This document shows positions 9,291-17,860 of a stretch of DNA of 64,000 bases, piece after piece. Made by a program: the position numbers and the translations under genes. This DNA is from Labrenzia sp. PHM005 (GTDB lineage: Bacteria > Pseudomonadota > Alphaproteobacteria > Rhizobiales > Stappiaceae), in contig NZ_CP041191.1 of assembly GCF_006517275.1 (NCBI RefSeq), positions 372,001 to 436,000 on the forward strand, read 5' to 3'. The stretch's first letter is position 1. Every line of letters starts with the position of its first letter. Below the pieces are notes generated by a model. The model worked only from the letters and a program-made list of their open reading frames with translations, was not told where the DNA came from and did not search any database.

Positions 9291-9689
9291 TTAGCGAACC
9301 GCGTAGCCGATGATCCAGAGGATCAAGGTGAGGGAAACGGAACCGACAATGGTCGCCTTGGCGAGCCATTCGCGCGCTTCCTTGCCGAAACCAGCGCCCA
9401 TGTCCCAGATGAAGTGGCGGATGCCGCCGAGCATGTGATGCACCAGGGCCCAAGTGAAGCCGAACAGGATCAGCCGTCCGAGGATCGACCCGTAAAGCTC
9501 GTTGACGAAATCGAAGTAGGCAGGACCCGCAGCAGCCGCGATCAGCCACCAGGCCAATAGAATGGTGCCGAAATAGAGCGCCGCTCCGGTGATGCGGTGC
9601 AAGATCGACATAACCATCGTCAGGATCGGTTTATAGATCTGAAGATGGGGCGACAGCGGGCGGTTGCCCCGCAAATCGGCGTTCGACAT
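9291..9689 (-). CDS. sdhC: Succinate dehydrogenase cytochrome b556 subunit
   Basis: SdhC anchors complex II and shares haem b and the ubiquinone site with SdhD. The 132 residues begin [12 protein letters not shown], the family signature, followed by [12 protein letters not shown] at the quinone site and three membrane helices. [15 protein letters not shown] (from about residue 92) supplies the haem-ligand His. This is the first gene of the operon. A near-perfect palindrome sits just 25 bp upstream of its start. Confidence 0.96.
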   Translation of the reverse strand: MSNADLRGNRPLSPHLQIYKPILTMVMSILHRITGAALYFGTILLAWWLIAAAAGPAYFDFVNELYGSILGRLILFGFTWALVHHMLGGIRHFIWDMGAGFGKEAREWLAKATIVGSVSLTLILWIIGYAVR

Positions 9690-9714
9690 GGATTTCCTCT
9701 CCCGTGCGACGCAA

Positions 9715-9738
9715 GTTTACGTTTACGCAAACGTAAAC
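9715..9738. promoter_or_regulatory. 24-bp palindromic operator candidate upstream of sdhC
   Basis: Perfect 10-bp arms GTTTACGTTT and AAACGTAAAC flank a 4-bp centre. It ends 25 bp before the sdhC start, a position where a bound protein would block transcription. Its ACGT-type half-sites resemble MerR-family LiuR-like motifs as I remember them; that identity is uncertain. Confidence 0.6.
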
Positions 9739-9965
9739 ATTTCAAGACGTTGTCTAGAGGGTTCTAGCGCCAACGCCGCGATACGTCAAAATATCCTATA
9801 GGTCTAATTCGAGAAAAACGACTTGTGAATCGGTTTAAACGCATTTGGTTAGACGGAAAAACAGATATTCTGCGCCGGAATGCCGCGACTTGGCGCCGCA
9901 ATGTGAGCAGTCATCACAAAAATAGTCCGCGAGAGAAGACTAAACGAATCTATTCATGACAATGC

Positions 9966-9979
9966 TTACGTGAACGTAA
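9966..9979. promoter_or_regulatory. Second related palindrome upstream of sdhC
   Basis: TTACGT and ACGTAA separated by 2 bp form a perfect 14-bp inverted repeat. The half-site matches the inner part of the arms of the 9715-9738 element, about 230 bp further upstream, suggesting the same regulator binds both. Confidence 0.5.
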
Positions 9980-10045
9980 TTTCGCAGTCCCGTCAGACTT
10001 GCACGCTGTTGGTCGGCAAATTTATTGGAAACGGAACACGCGCAA

Positions 10046-10990
10046 TCAAAACTGCGGCGCACCAAAAACGGACCATCCGGTTTTCTGGGCGAACATCTCC
10101 ATGGCTTCTGTCCCGAGTTTGGAGTTGCCATACTGGTTGAGGCCCGGCGACCAGACCGCTATTGATGCCCGCCCCGGCGCAATTGCAAGAATTCCGCCGC
10201 CCACACCACTTTTTCCCGGCAAACCGACACGGAAGGCAAAGTCGCCCGACCCATCATAGTGGCCGCATGTCATCATGAGCGCATTGATCCGGCGGCGGCG
10301 CTCTTTGGACACAAGGCCCGGCATATCGTCACGCTCGACCAGAAACCGCCCGGCGAGCGCCAACTGGCGGCACGACATTTCAACGGCGCATTGATGGCAA
10401 TAGGTGCCCAGGACCTTGTCGACACCGGCATTCATGTTCCCGCAGGACGCGAGATAATGTGCCAGCGAAAAGTTGCGATGGCCTGTTGCGATTTCAGACC
10501 GGGCCACGGCTTCGTTGATATGGATACTGTCATCGTCGGCGGCAGAGCGGACGAACCGGAGCAATTCTCCAAGAGCTTCTTTGGGGCTGTATCCAGACAG
10601 ATACGTATCCGTTGTCACCAGGGCGCCGGCATTGATAAACGGATTTCGTGGTACCCCGTTTTCTCGCTCCAGCAACAGGATCGAGTCAAAAGAAAGTCCA
10701 GACGGTTCCCGCCCGACCCGTCGCCACAACTGATCTCCGACTTTGCCCAAAGCCAATGCAAGCGCAAACACCTTGGAGACGGACTGGATCGAGAAGGGTG
10801 TCTCAGCATCACCTGCAGAATAAACGTTGCCGTCGGACGTCGCCACGCAAATTCCGAATTGCTCCGGATCAATTTTGGCAAGTTCGGGAATGTAAGTCGC
10901 GACTTGGCCCTTGTCCGGGCTGGTCTTGGCAACCTCTGCAATTTCTGTCAGCAAATCCTGCATACACCCCTCCAATGCGGGCGCATACAT
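10046..10990 (-). CDS. glsA: Glutaminase A
   Basis: Glutaminase converts glutamine to glutamate and ammonia. The 314-residue protein is of the serine-dependent beta-lactamase-like type: [10 protein letters not shown] holds the catalytic Ser70-x-x-Lys73 pair, and NPFINAGAL, a conserved Tyr/Asn region (CSVEMS-like [11 protein letters not shown]) and SGVGGGILA near the C-terminus are all present. Length is typical of bacterial GlsA. Two nucleotides separate it from the upstream membrane protein gene, so they are probably co-transcribed. Confidence 0.95.
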   Translation of the reverse strand: MYAPALEGCMQDLLTEIAEVAKTSPDKGQVATYIPELAKIDPEQFGICVATSDGNVYSAGDAETPFSIQSVSKVFALALALGKVGDQLWRRVGREPSGLSFDSILLLERENGVPRNPFINAGALVTTDTYLSGYSPKEALGELLRFVRSAADDDSIHINEAVARSEIATGHRNFSLAHYLASCGNMNAGVDKVLGTYCHQCAVEMSCRQLALAGRFLVERDDMPGLVSKERRRRINALMMTCGHYDGSGDFAFRVGLPGKSGVGGGILAIAPGRASIAVWSPGLNQYGNSKLGTEAMEMFAQKTGWSVFGAPQF

Positions 10991-10992
10991 GG

Positions 10993-11661
10993 TCAGATCT
11001 GAGCATTGGAGGCAAGCCGTTTGTAGACGTGCATCATGAAAATGGTGGCAAAGATGGGTGTCACCAAGTTGAGGATCGGCACGGCAAGCAGTCCGGCGAT
11101 GATCAGCCCTCCGAGAAAGACAGTCCCGCCCCGTGCCTTGCGGAAGGCCCGCGCCTCAGCCGGCGGCATAAACCGCATTGCGGCGAACTCGAAAAACTCG
11201 CGGCCGAGCAGATAACCGTTGACCAAGAAGAAAGCCACCATATTCACGCCCGGCACCAAAAGCAGCAGCAGGGCGAAGAGATTGCCCAGGATGACCACTC
11301 CGGTGAATTTGATGGTCTGAATGATCGACTGCGAGACAGGCAAAGCCGTCCCCGGCCGGTCGCCCGGATAATCCCGCGCTTCCACAATATCGGCGATTTC
11401 ATCTTGAAACAGACCAGCAAACAGCGCCGAAATCGGCGCAATCAGAAACCCAAGCGCGAAAATGGCGCCAATACCGGTCAAAATAGAAAGCGCTGTTTCC
11501 AGCCAAGGATAAGGCAGCGCGACAAAACCGGCGATGAGGCCCTGTAGCGCGATCCAGATCACCACAAGCACGGCCAAGGTAAAGCCGAGCATTTTCCAGA
11601 AAACGGCCCTGAACGGGCGCTCAAACACCTGGGACATGGCGCGGCTGGCAGCTTGGAACAT
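10993..11661 (-). CDS. EI24/CysZ-like integral membrane protein
   Basis: About 222 residues with four to five hydrophobic segments and the EI24-domain pattern [13 protein letters not shown] at the start and [23 protein letters not shown] in the second half. Related CysZ is a sulfate channel, but most EI24 members have no tested role. The ATG at 11661 with GAAGG 5 nt upstream is preferred over a longer version starting at 11754, which lacks a ribosome site and would run into the neighbouring acetyltransferase gene. It is just upstream of glsA. Confidence 0.82.
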   Translation of the reverse strand: MFQAASRAMSQVFERPFRAVFWKMLGFTLAVLVVIWIALQGLIAGFVALPYPWLETALSILTGIGAIFALGFLIAPISALFAGLFQDEIADIVEARDYPGDRPGTALPVSQSIIQTIKFTGVVILGNLFALLLLLVPGVNMVAFFLVNGYLLGREFFEFAAMRFMPPAEARAFRKARGGTVFLGGLIIAGLLAVPILNLVTPIFATIFMMHVYKRLASNAQI

Positions 11662-11740
11662 ATGACCTTCAACGGTTTGTGATCGACGGCCTCGACATAA
11701 GTGCGGATAGGAGAAGGTGCAAGAGGCGGTGTGAGACTGG

Positions 11741-12304
11741 TCAAGCCCCCTCAAAAACCGCTCTCGGCAGGATCAAGTCGATTTGCTCTTCCGTTTTCCC
11801 GGTGGTGCGGTTGAAATCGTTGCTGGTTCCAACCGGTTCAAACCCCTTTTTGGCCAGAAGTTTTTCCGAGGCGACGTTGCCCAGATAATGGGACGCGCGA
11901 ATGGCGTCAGCGTCCGTCAGGCGAAAAATCTCTTCAAACGCAGCATCCAAGGCTTCGTTCATGAACCCTTTGCCATGGAATTTTGACTCTAGAAAGAAGC
12001 CGACAATGGGCGGTTTTTCCGTGTCCATCCAGTTTGCAAGGATCAAGCCGATTGCCTTTTGTTTGCGGTCGGATTTCTTCGACAGAATGAAGCAGCGCTC
12101 ATGGGGCGGGAAAGTCAAAAACCGCTGAAATCGCTCCAGCGCAAAGCCTGTCGGACAGGGATGGGGAACATTCACCCACCGGGCCACCTCAAAGTCGTTG
12201 TAGATCGGATCGATCGCAAAAGCGTCTTCCAAGACCGGGGCTCGCAGACACAATCGGCGGGTCATGATGCTGGCGGGCGCATTCGATTTTGTATTTGGAA
12301 TCAT
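11741..12304 (-). CDS. GNAT family N-acetyltransferase (RimJ/RimL-like)
   Basis: A 187-residue protein beginning its domain at MTRRLCLRAPVLEDAFAI (residue 14), the usual opening of the RimJ/RimL-type GNAT group. IGLILANW and FLESKFHGKGFMNEAL give the beta strand and acetyl-CoA loop, although the canonical Q/RxxGxG/A reads FHGKGF. The C-terminus has NVASEKLLAKKGFEPVG, typical of the family. It transfers an acetyl group from acetyl-CoA to an amine; the substrate is unknown. An ATG at 12265 is an alternative start. Confidence 0.85.
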   Translation of the reverse strand: MIPNTKSNAPASIMTRRLCLRAPVLEDAFAIDPIYNDFEVARWVNVPHPCPTGFALERFQRFLTFPPHERCFILSKKSDRKQKAIGLILANWMDTEKPPIVGFFLESKFHGKGFMNEALDAAFEEIFRLTDADAIRASHYLGNVASEKLLAKKGFEPVGTSNDFNRTTGKTEEQIDLILPRAVFEGA

Positions 12305-12501
12305 AAAGGTATGGACCTAAGGACGGCAGCTTCTGGATCATTGGGCTTCCGCCCATCATTCTATGGAAAGTGAAAGGTAATCAAGGCCTCTGAGTGCAAC
12401 AAAAAGGCTCAAGGCTGGCGGTGGTGCCCCAGTAATCCGATTGACCCGAAAACTGATTGCGCTAGTCTATTATGCACCTTTTAATTGCTTTCGAGGCGAT
12501 T

Positions 12502-13248
12502 ATGACCGAAGTTTCCATTCAAGAAAACAGCTCGGCATCCGGCCAAACAGACCCCCATTCCATTTTTGAAACCGACTGGCGTATCTACAGAACTCTGGTC
12601 GACTACAATCTGTTTTGTCACCGCGAAATTGCAAGCATTCTGAGCAAAGAAATCACAGACCGTTTTCCTGATGGTTTCAAATTTTTAGATCTGGCGTGCG
12701 GAGATGCCGAGGTCATCTCTCGGGCTCTGCGGCCGCTAAACGTTCATCGCTACCATGGTGTTGATCTGTCGCCCCAAGCGCTGGACCTTGCCTGGAAAAA
12801 CCTCGTTGCAGCCCCTTTTGACGCCCGGCTTGAAGAAAAGGACATCCGGCGTGTCCTTCTGGAAAATCCGCAGGAGTTTGACGTCGTCTGGTGCGGCCTT
12901 TGTCTACATCATTTTGCCAGTTGGGACGAAAAGGCAGAGGTTTTGACTGCCATCTACAGGGCATTGAACCCCGGCGGTATGCTTTTGACATTCGAGCCCG
13001 TGTTGCCCGATGGCGTGACGCTCGATGCGTTCAATCGCAACAACCGGCAGTATTTCCGCCAGCAATGGAGCCCGCCGCTCTCCGGCGCGGACTTCATGCG
13101 GATGATGGACCACATCGAAACTTGCGATTTTCCGGAAACCAAAACCGGCTGGCAGCGCGCCGGACTTGAGGCCGGCTTCCAATCCGCCGAAACCCTGTTT
13201 GCCATGCCCAGCAAAGGTTATTGCCAGCTGTTTCGGTTTGTTCGCTAA
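12502..13248 (+). CDS. Class I SAM-dependent methyltransferase
   Basis: About 248 residues. Motif I is FLDLACGDAEV near residue 64, followed by YHGVDLSPQAL with the Asp that contacts SAM, FDVVWCGLCLHHF (post-II) and LNPGGMLLTFEP, all in canonical order for a Rossmann methyltransferase. The substrate is unknown. The ATG at 12502 has GAGG 5 nt upstream and is preferred to an in-frame ATG at 12472. It is divergent from the acetyltransferase gene with about 200 bp between them. Confidence 0.85.
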   Translation: MTEVSIQENSSASGQTDPHSIFETDWRIYRTLVDYNLFCHREIASILSKEITDRFPDGFKFLDLACGDAEVISRALRPLNVHRYHGVDLSPQALDLAWKNLVAAPFDARLEEKDIRRVLLENPQEFDVVWCGLCLHHFASWDEKAEVLTAIYRALNPGGMLLTFEPVLPDGVTLDAFNRNNRQYFRQQWSPPLSGADFMRMMDHIETCDFPETKTGWQRAGLEAGFQSAETLFAMPSKGYCQLFRFVR

Positions 13249-13255
13249 ACACCTT

Positions 13256-13975
13256 CTATTCGCTGAGAGATTTTTGATAGCCTTTCCACGGTTCTATCCG
13301 CATTTGCTCTGTATAGTGCGCGGCAACGATAACAGAACAAAATAGAAAAACTGCAAATGGATAAGTAGCCAGAAAAAAGTAACCTTTAAAACTACCAATA
13401 CCGTGTCGAGTATCGCCAACCAACCCAAACTGGACAACCAGAATATAAATTGCAATGAAAGCCCATGCAGCCATTTGCAAAAAAGTTGCTGCCGCTGGTT
13501 CCTTTTTGCGGAGCCTTTTGGTCATTAACAGGGCCCAATTAAAAAATTTGTTCGTCTGCAAAAACCAAGCGGGTATTAGCAGACAGAACACAATCGAAGA
13601 CACATAATAAAACAAAATTGAGAAGAAGTACTCACGCAGCCAATGCTTCCGCTCCAAGAGAATACTCTGAAAGTCTGTCTTGATAAAAGTGAACTCCATT
13701 AGCGCAAGGAGTAAAGGTTTAAGTGTAGCAACTCCCAGACGCGAGATTAGCAGTGAAACGGTCACAACAACACCAAGTGCTAAGATAACCTGTAGATCAA
13801 CAGACAACCTTCCAACAGGCTTCACAACCGGTTTCTTCAATAAAATCAGGAAGAAACACATCCAATAGCCAATCAGAAATCCAAAAGCGCCAAGTGTCAA
13901 ACTCAAGACCAATAGGGATAACGAGCAGACGAGATAGTAAAGAACTCTAAAAACAATGCCTTCTAACAAATACAA
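13256..13975 (-). CDS. AT-rich hypothetical integral membrane protein
   Basis: I do not recognise this 239-residue protein. It has about six hydrophobic stretches (near residues 8-45, 62-80, 85-97, 115-140, 168-188 and 198-220) with short basic loops. Its codons are clearly richer in A/T than those of recR and other neighbours, a sign of acquisition from another source or weak selection. It starts 7 nt after the recR stop, so it would be read through from the recR operon. A convergent methyltransferase gene ends 7 nt from its stop. Confidence 0.65.
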   Translation of the reverse strand: MYLLEGIVFRVLYYLVCSLSLLVLSLTLGAFGFLIGYWMCFFLILLKKPVVKPVGRLSVDLQVILALGVVVTVSLLISRLGVATLKPLLLALMEFTFIKTDFQSILLERKHWLREYFFSILFYYVSSIVFCLLIPAWFLQTNKFFNWALLMTKRLRKKEPAAATFLQMAAWAFIAIYILVVQFGLVGDTRHGIGSFKGYFFLATYPFAVFLFCSVIVAAHYTEQMRIEPWKGYQKSLSE

Positions 13976-13982
13976 TCCTTAC

Positions 13983-14591
13983 TCAAAACCGCGTCCGCGC
14001 CTTTAGCGCCTGGGCGAGGGTGCCCTCGTCGAGATAATCCAGTTCACCCCCGACAGGGACACCATGCGCCAGTTTGGTGACGTGGACATCCAGGTGGCTA
14101 AGCTGGTCCATGATGTAATGGGCCGTGGTCTGTCCCTCGACCGTCGCGCTGATTGCCAGGATGACTTCGCCGATTTCCGGCGCACCACAGCGATCGATCA
14201 TGGTAGCCAGATTGAGATCGTCCGGGCCAACCCCATCAAGCGGCGACAAGGTGCCGCCGAGCACATGATAGCGGGCATTGACCGCGCCTGCCCGCTCCAG
14301 CGCCCAAAGGTCGGAAACATCCTCGACGACAACGAGAACGCTGGGGTCCCGTTTTTCGTCGGAACAGATGGTGCAAGGGTCGGACGTATCGACCGTGCCG
14401 CAGGTCGAACAGATGCCGATGTCGCGCACGGCAATGCCCATGGCCTCTGACAGCGGCACCAGAAGCTGGTCTTTTTTCTTGATCAGATGCAGCGCAGCGC
14501 GGCGGGCGGAGCGTGGACCCAAACCCGGCAGCTTGGCCAGCAACTGGATCAACCGTTCAATTTCCGGTCCCGCAACCTGCTTCTGCGCCAT
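13983..14591 (-). CDS. recR: Recombination mediator protein RecR
   Basis: RecR works with RecO and RecF to load RecA on gapped DNA. The 202 residues show the helix-hairpin-helix segment [19 protein letters not shown], a four-Cys zinc site (Cys61, Cys64, Cys73, Cys76), the Toprim motif [15 protein letters not shown] and the Walker-B-like C-terminal part with [19 protein letters not shown]. Length is normal. It lies downstream of ybaB and dnaX on the same strand, the conserved order, but a 244-bp repeat-bearing gap separates it from ybaB. Confidence 0.97.
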   Translation of the reverse strand: MAQKQVAGPEIERLIQLLAKLPGLGPRSARRAALHLIKKKDQLLVPLSEAMGIAVRDIGICSTCGTVDTSDPCTICSDEKRDPSVLVVVEDVSDLWALERAGAVNARYHVLGGTLSPLDGVGPDDLNLATMIDRCGAPEIGEVILAISATVEGQTTAHYIMDQLSHLDVHVTKLAHGVPVGGELDYLDEGTLAQALKARTRF

Positions 14592-14675
14592 GTTTTCTCA
14601 CTGTGCACTTGTATGTTCGATGAAAGCTCTGGGGGATAGTGTGCATCGACGCTATCAGTCATATCCAACTCTGAC

Positions 14676-14786
14676 GTCATCCCCGCCTTGAGCGGGGATC
14701 CAATCATTTGCAGAGAGACTGATAGGAAACTCTACCTCTGCAACAAGTGGGAACGCGAGTGGATCCCGGCTCAGGGCCGGGATGAC
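14676..14786. repeat. Pair of inverted REP-like hairpins between ybaB and recR
   Basis: The first hairpin has stem ATCCCCGC/GCGGGGAT (14679-14686 and 14692-14699), the second ATCCCGGC/GCCGGGAT (14763-14770 and 14776-14783), both with 5-nt loops. The first is preceded by GTC and the second followed by GAC, so the two units face each other, as in REP doublets. A third copy of the first stem lies at 5187-5208. Confidence 0.65.
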
Positions 14787-14835
14787 ATCGAGACTAAGAC
14801 GCCCGTTGGTCTATCCTAACCTCGAACCAGAAAAC

Positions 14836-15156
14836 TTAAAATGGCAGTTTCATGCCAGCCGGAAGGCCGAGGCCGCCCATCATTTCCTGGGTTTTTTCCT
14901 GGATCGCCTGATCGATTTTCACCCGGCCATCGGTGTGCGCGGCAATGATCAGGTCTTCAAGGATCTCGCCTTCGCCCTCTTTCATCAACGACGGATCAAT
15001 GGTGAGACTTTTCAGCTCGCCCTTGCCATTGAGGCGGACGCTAACCAGACCGGCGCCAGAAGAACCTTCTGCCTCAATGTCTTCAATCTGGCCCTGCAGA
15101 GAGCCCATCTGCTCCTGCATTTCCTTGGCCTGCTTCATCATCTTGAGGAAGTCCAT
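14836..15156 (-). CDS. YbaB/EbfC family nucleoid-associated protein
   Basis: A 106-residue DNA-binding protein of the YbaB/EbfC family. It has the typical N-terminal helix (MMKQAKEMQEQMGSLQGQIE), the central strand VRLNGKGELKSLTIDPSLM, and the Met/Gly-rich C-terminus GGLGLPAGMKLPF. These small dimers act as nucleoid-associated proteins and possibly with RecR/DnaX. The gene lies between dnaX and recR as in most proteobacteria. Confidence 0.95.
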   Translation of the reverse strand: MDFLKMMKQAKEMQEQMGSLQGQIEDIEAEGSSGAGLVSVRLNGKGELKSLTIDPSLMKEGEGEILEDLIIAAHTDGRVKIDQAIQEKTQEMMGGLGLPAGMKLPF

Positions 15157-15302
15157 TGGATCTCTCCTTAAAAGTCTGCTGCGCCACCTGCGGCGCTTCT
15201 TATCTGGGACCTGCGTTTAGAAGAACAATAGCGGAATTGCCACCCCAAAACACCAATCTGGAGCGGCGCTGGCTTGAAGCCCTTTGAATTCGGGCCATAG
15301 GC

Positions 15303-15506
15303 TCATTGTTTTTTAAAACACAGGTAGAAAATCCGGCCCGCGAAATACAATCCAATGAAGAAAAAAGCGCAAACCAGGGAGACGACAGTCACCAGTTTCA
15401 CATATTCATCCATATCCGCCTTTGAGACGAACAACATGGACAGCAGGCAAACGGCCCCAGCCACGAAAAACATAATGATGTTGTTTTTTATTTTTTTATC
15501 GCTCAC
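15303..15506 (-). CDS. Small two-helix membrane protein between dnaX and ybaB
   Basis: An unrecognised 67-residue ORF with a Lys-rich start (MSDKKIKNNI), two predicted membrane helices (about residues 10-28 and 38-60) separated by an acidic loop, and a basic tail ending FKKQ. It starts 27 nt after the dnaX stop on the same strand. Its codons are more A/T-rich than dnaX. It interrupts the otherwise conserved dnaX-ybaB pair. Function unknown. Confidence 0.55.
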   Translation of the reverse strand: MSDKKIKNNIIMFFVAGAVCLLSMLFVSKADMDEYVKLVTVVSLVCAFFFIGLYFAGRIFYLCFKKQ

Positions 15507-15533
15507 GGCGTCCGGCCTTTGGTTGCGGCGGTG

Positions 15534-17492
15534 TTAGTCGTCATCGTCATCCGTGCCCAGCGCTTCGTTGAGCAAGGGATCGTTGACCAGCGGATCGGCC
15601 ATCGCAACTTCGTCCTCTTCGGAGGCCTGTACCTTGACATCGATCACTTTGGCGCCCGGAAACTGTGCCAGCAATGCGGCCACCGTCGGGTGGGATTTGG
15701 CGTCTGACAAAAGCTGCTGCTGGTTGGCTTCCTGCTCTTCATAAATCGTCGGACGCCCTTGCGTGCGCGAGACGACAACGAACCAACGCTGTCCGGTCCA
15801 TTCCGTCAGCTTGCGTCCGAATTCCCCGGCAATATCGGCCGGTGCATCCTCGGTCGGTTGAATCTCGATCTTGCCGGGCTCGAACTTCACCAGCCGCATT
15901 TGCCGCTGGATGGCAACCTTCATCGGAATGTCGCGCTTTTCAGACGCCAGTGCGACACAGTCATGCAGGTTTTTCAGATTGTAGGCAGATTGCTGCGGTG
16001 CCTGTTCGGCCTGTGGTGCCGATTGTTGTTGAGGTGCTGTCTGCGGAGCGCCACCCTGGATCGCCGACAACTGCGGCCGGGCAGTAGCTTGCATCACTGG
16101 CCCTCCCCGAGGGCTGCCGTGCGGCATGGAGGGAGCACCAACGGCCATCGCCTGGCCGCCGCCTCCGGCAGGACCTGCGGGCGCTCCTGTAGATCCACCT
16201 GCTGGCGCACCACCAGAAACCGGCATTTGTCCGTTTTGGATCTGCGCCATCAACTCGCCCGGATCCGGCAGATCGGCAGCATAGGCCAGTCGCACCAGAA
16301 CCATATCAGCCGCAGACAATGGCTTGGAAGCGGCTTGCACTTCTTGAACACCTTTCAGAAGGATCTGCCAAGCGCGGGATAGCAGCCGCACGGAAATCTT
16401 TTCCGCAAACTCCTGGCCGCGCGCGCGCTCCGCTTCTGTCACCGAGGCCTCGTCGGCGGATTTCGGGGCCACCTTCATCCGGGTCACAAGGTGGGTGAAG
16501 TCGGCAAGATCCGTCAACACGATCGCAGGATCGGCACCGATATCATACTGAGCTTGGAGTTCGCCCAGCGCGTCTTCGATCCGCCCGGCCATGATATGGC
16601 CGAAGAGGTCTATCACCCGGGCGCGGTCGGCAAGACCGAGCATTTGGCGCAGATCATTTGCGTCAATCGCGCCGCTGCCATGAGCCATCGCCTGATCGAG
16701 CAAGGACAGAGAGTCGCGAGCCGAACCCTCGCCCGCCCGTGCGATCAGCATCAGGGCTTCATCGGAGATTTGAATGCCTTCGGCGTCAGAAATCCGGCGC
16801 AGCAAGCCGATCAGTTTAGACTGCTCGATGCGGCGCAGATCAAAGCGCTGGCAACGCGACAGTACGGTGATCGGGACTTTGCGGATTTCGGTGGTCGCGA
16901 AGATGAACTTCACATGCTCAGGCGGCTCTTCGAGCGTCTTCAACAGCCCGTTGAAGGCTGCGTTGGAGAGCATGTGGACCTCATCGATGATGTAAACCTT
17001 ATACCGCGCCGTTGCCGGGCGGTAGCGGGCCGCATCGATGATCTCGCGGATATCGTTGATGCCGGTGTGCGAGGCCGCATCCATCTCGATAACATCGACA
17101 TGGCGGCCTTCCATGATGGCCTTACAGTGCGAGCCTTCCTGGGTCAGCTTGACCGTCGGTTTATCCGCCTCGCCGGGCACTTCATAGTTCAGGCCGCGCG
17201 CCAGGATCCGGGCTGTTGTGGTCTTGCCGACCCCGCGCACCCCGGTCAGCATCCAGGCCTGTGCGATCCGTCCGGTATCAAACGCGTTCTCCAGCGTTTG
17301 CACCATCGGCTCCTGGCCAACCAGATCCTCGAAGGTCTTCGGGCGGTATTTGCGGGCCAGCACCCTGTAGGCACCGCCTTCGGCCGCGCCTGGTGCCGTT
17401 CCAGTGCCACCCGTCAATTCCAGGCCGGTCTCATTATCGTCTTGCGGAAAGCCAGTCTCATCCATGAGCCGCACCATAACGATTTTTTCCAA
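15534..17492 (-). CDS. dnaX: DNA polymerase III subunits gamma/tau
   Basis: DnaX is the clamp-loader ATPase. The 652 residues contain the Walker A loop GVRGVGKTTTARILA (from residue 84), Walker B YIIDEVHML, the sensor RCQRFDLRRI and a Pro/Gln/Ala-rich linker (about 430-510) before the C-terminal tau domain, ending in an acidic DDDDD tail. The usual four-Cys zinc cluster after Walker A is missing: only one Cys remains, in EGSHCKAI. An ATG at 17465 is another possible start. No slippery heptamer for making gamma was evident. Confidence 0.97.
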   Translation of the reverse strand: MEKIVMVRLMDETGFPQDDNETGLELTGGTGTAPGAAEGGAYRVLARKYRPKTFEDLVGQEPMVQTLENAFDTGRIAQAWMLTGVRGVGKTTTARILARGLNYEVPGEADKPTVKLTQEGSHCKAIMEGRHVDVIEMDAASHTGINDIREIIDAARYRPATARYKVYIIDEVHMLSNAAFNGLLKTLEEPPEHVKFIFATTEIRKVPITVLSRCQRFDLRRIEQSKLIGLLRRISDAEGIQISDEALMLIARAGEGSARDSLSLLDQAMAHGSGAIDANDLRQMLGLADRARVIDLFGHIMAGRIEDALGELQAQYDIGADPAIVLTDLADFTHLVTRMKVAPKSADEASVTEAERARGQEFAEKISVRLLSRAWQILLKGVQEVQAASKPLSAADMVLVRLAYAADLPDPGELMAQIQNGQMPVSGGAPAGGSTGAPAGPAGGGGQAMAVGAPSMPHGSPRGGPVMQATARPQLSAIQGGAPQTAPQQQSAPQAEQAPQQSAYNLKNLHDCVALASEKRDIPMKVAIQRQMRLVKFEPGKIEIQPTEDAPADIAGEFGRKLTEWTGQRWFVVVSRTQGRPTIYEEQEANQQQLLSDAKSHPTVAALLAQFPGAKVIDVKVQASEEDEVAMADPLVNDPLLNEALGTDDDDD

Positions 17493-17570
17493 AAGGTGGA
17501 CAGGCTTTTATCTGTTTTCTGTGAAAGGCGGGCGGCAATTCCGCTTCATGCCCATTTCTAACGTCAGCAA

Positions 17571-17605
17571 TTGACAAATAGGTACCTTGGTACCAATATA
17601 ACATT
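17571..17605 (+). promoter_or_regulatory. Promoter with tandem GGTACC operator, probably leaderless
   Basis: TTGACA (17571-17576) is followed after 17 bp by CAATAT (17594-17599), a weak -10 box, and the ATG at 17606 would be close to +1. No ribosome site precedes the ATG. The spacer holds GGTACC-TT-GGTACC (17581-17594), each half itself palindromic, a likely repressor site. Confidence 0.55.
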
Positions 17606-17860
17606 ATGAGCAAACAGATTGAACGCATTCAAACCGGTGTCCGCATGGAAAAGCGGATTGTGAAAGTCCTTAAAGGCCTTGCCGAACATCTGGACATCTC
17701 CCTCGGCGATCTGCTCGAGGGGATGGCCCTTCACTGCTTTGAAAACAAAGCGCCATTTTCCGATAACACGTTGGAAAAAATCAAAATTTTGAAACAAGTC
17801 TACGATTTGGAACTGACCGCAAGTGACAGTCACAGATTGCTGGAAAAGGAAGCTGACTGA
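17606..17860 (+). CDS. Small ribbon-helix-helix-like protein of unknown function
   Basis: An 84-residue protein. The segment IQTGVRMEKRIVKVLKGLAEHL, then LDISLGDLLEGMAL, fits a short strand followed by two helices as in ribbon-helix-helix DNA-binding proteins, though this is a visual judgement. The C-terminal half is helical with no known motif. Its ATG overlaps nothing upstream and seems to lie at the transcription start; a GGTACC-TT-GGTACC element in its promoter would suit autoregulation. Its stop overlaps the next gene by one base (TGATG), so the two are translationally coupled. Confidence 0.7.
   Translation: MSKQIERIQTGVRMEKRIVKVLKGLAEHLDISLGDLLEGMALHCFENKAPFSDNTLEKIKILKQVYDLELTASDSHRLLEKEAD

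Larger units (their letters stand above)
9690..10045. promoter_or_regulatory. Control region upstream of sdhC
   Basis: This 356-bp gap between glsA and sdhC has no gene. It must hold the sdh promoter. Two related palindromes occur in it (9715-9738 and 9966-9979, listed separately), both built on ACGT/ACG half-sites. I could not assign -35 and -10 boxes with confidence. Confidence 0.6.

Noticed and set aside
16491..17561. 356-codon plus-strand ORF opposite dnaX
   Set aside because: Antisense shadow of dnaX; also conflicts with the divergent promoter region at 17571.
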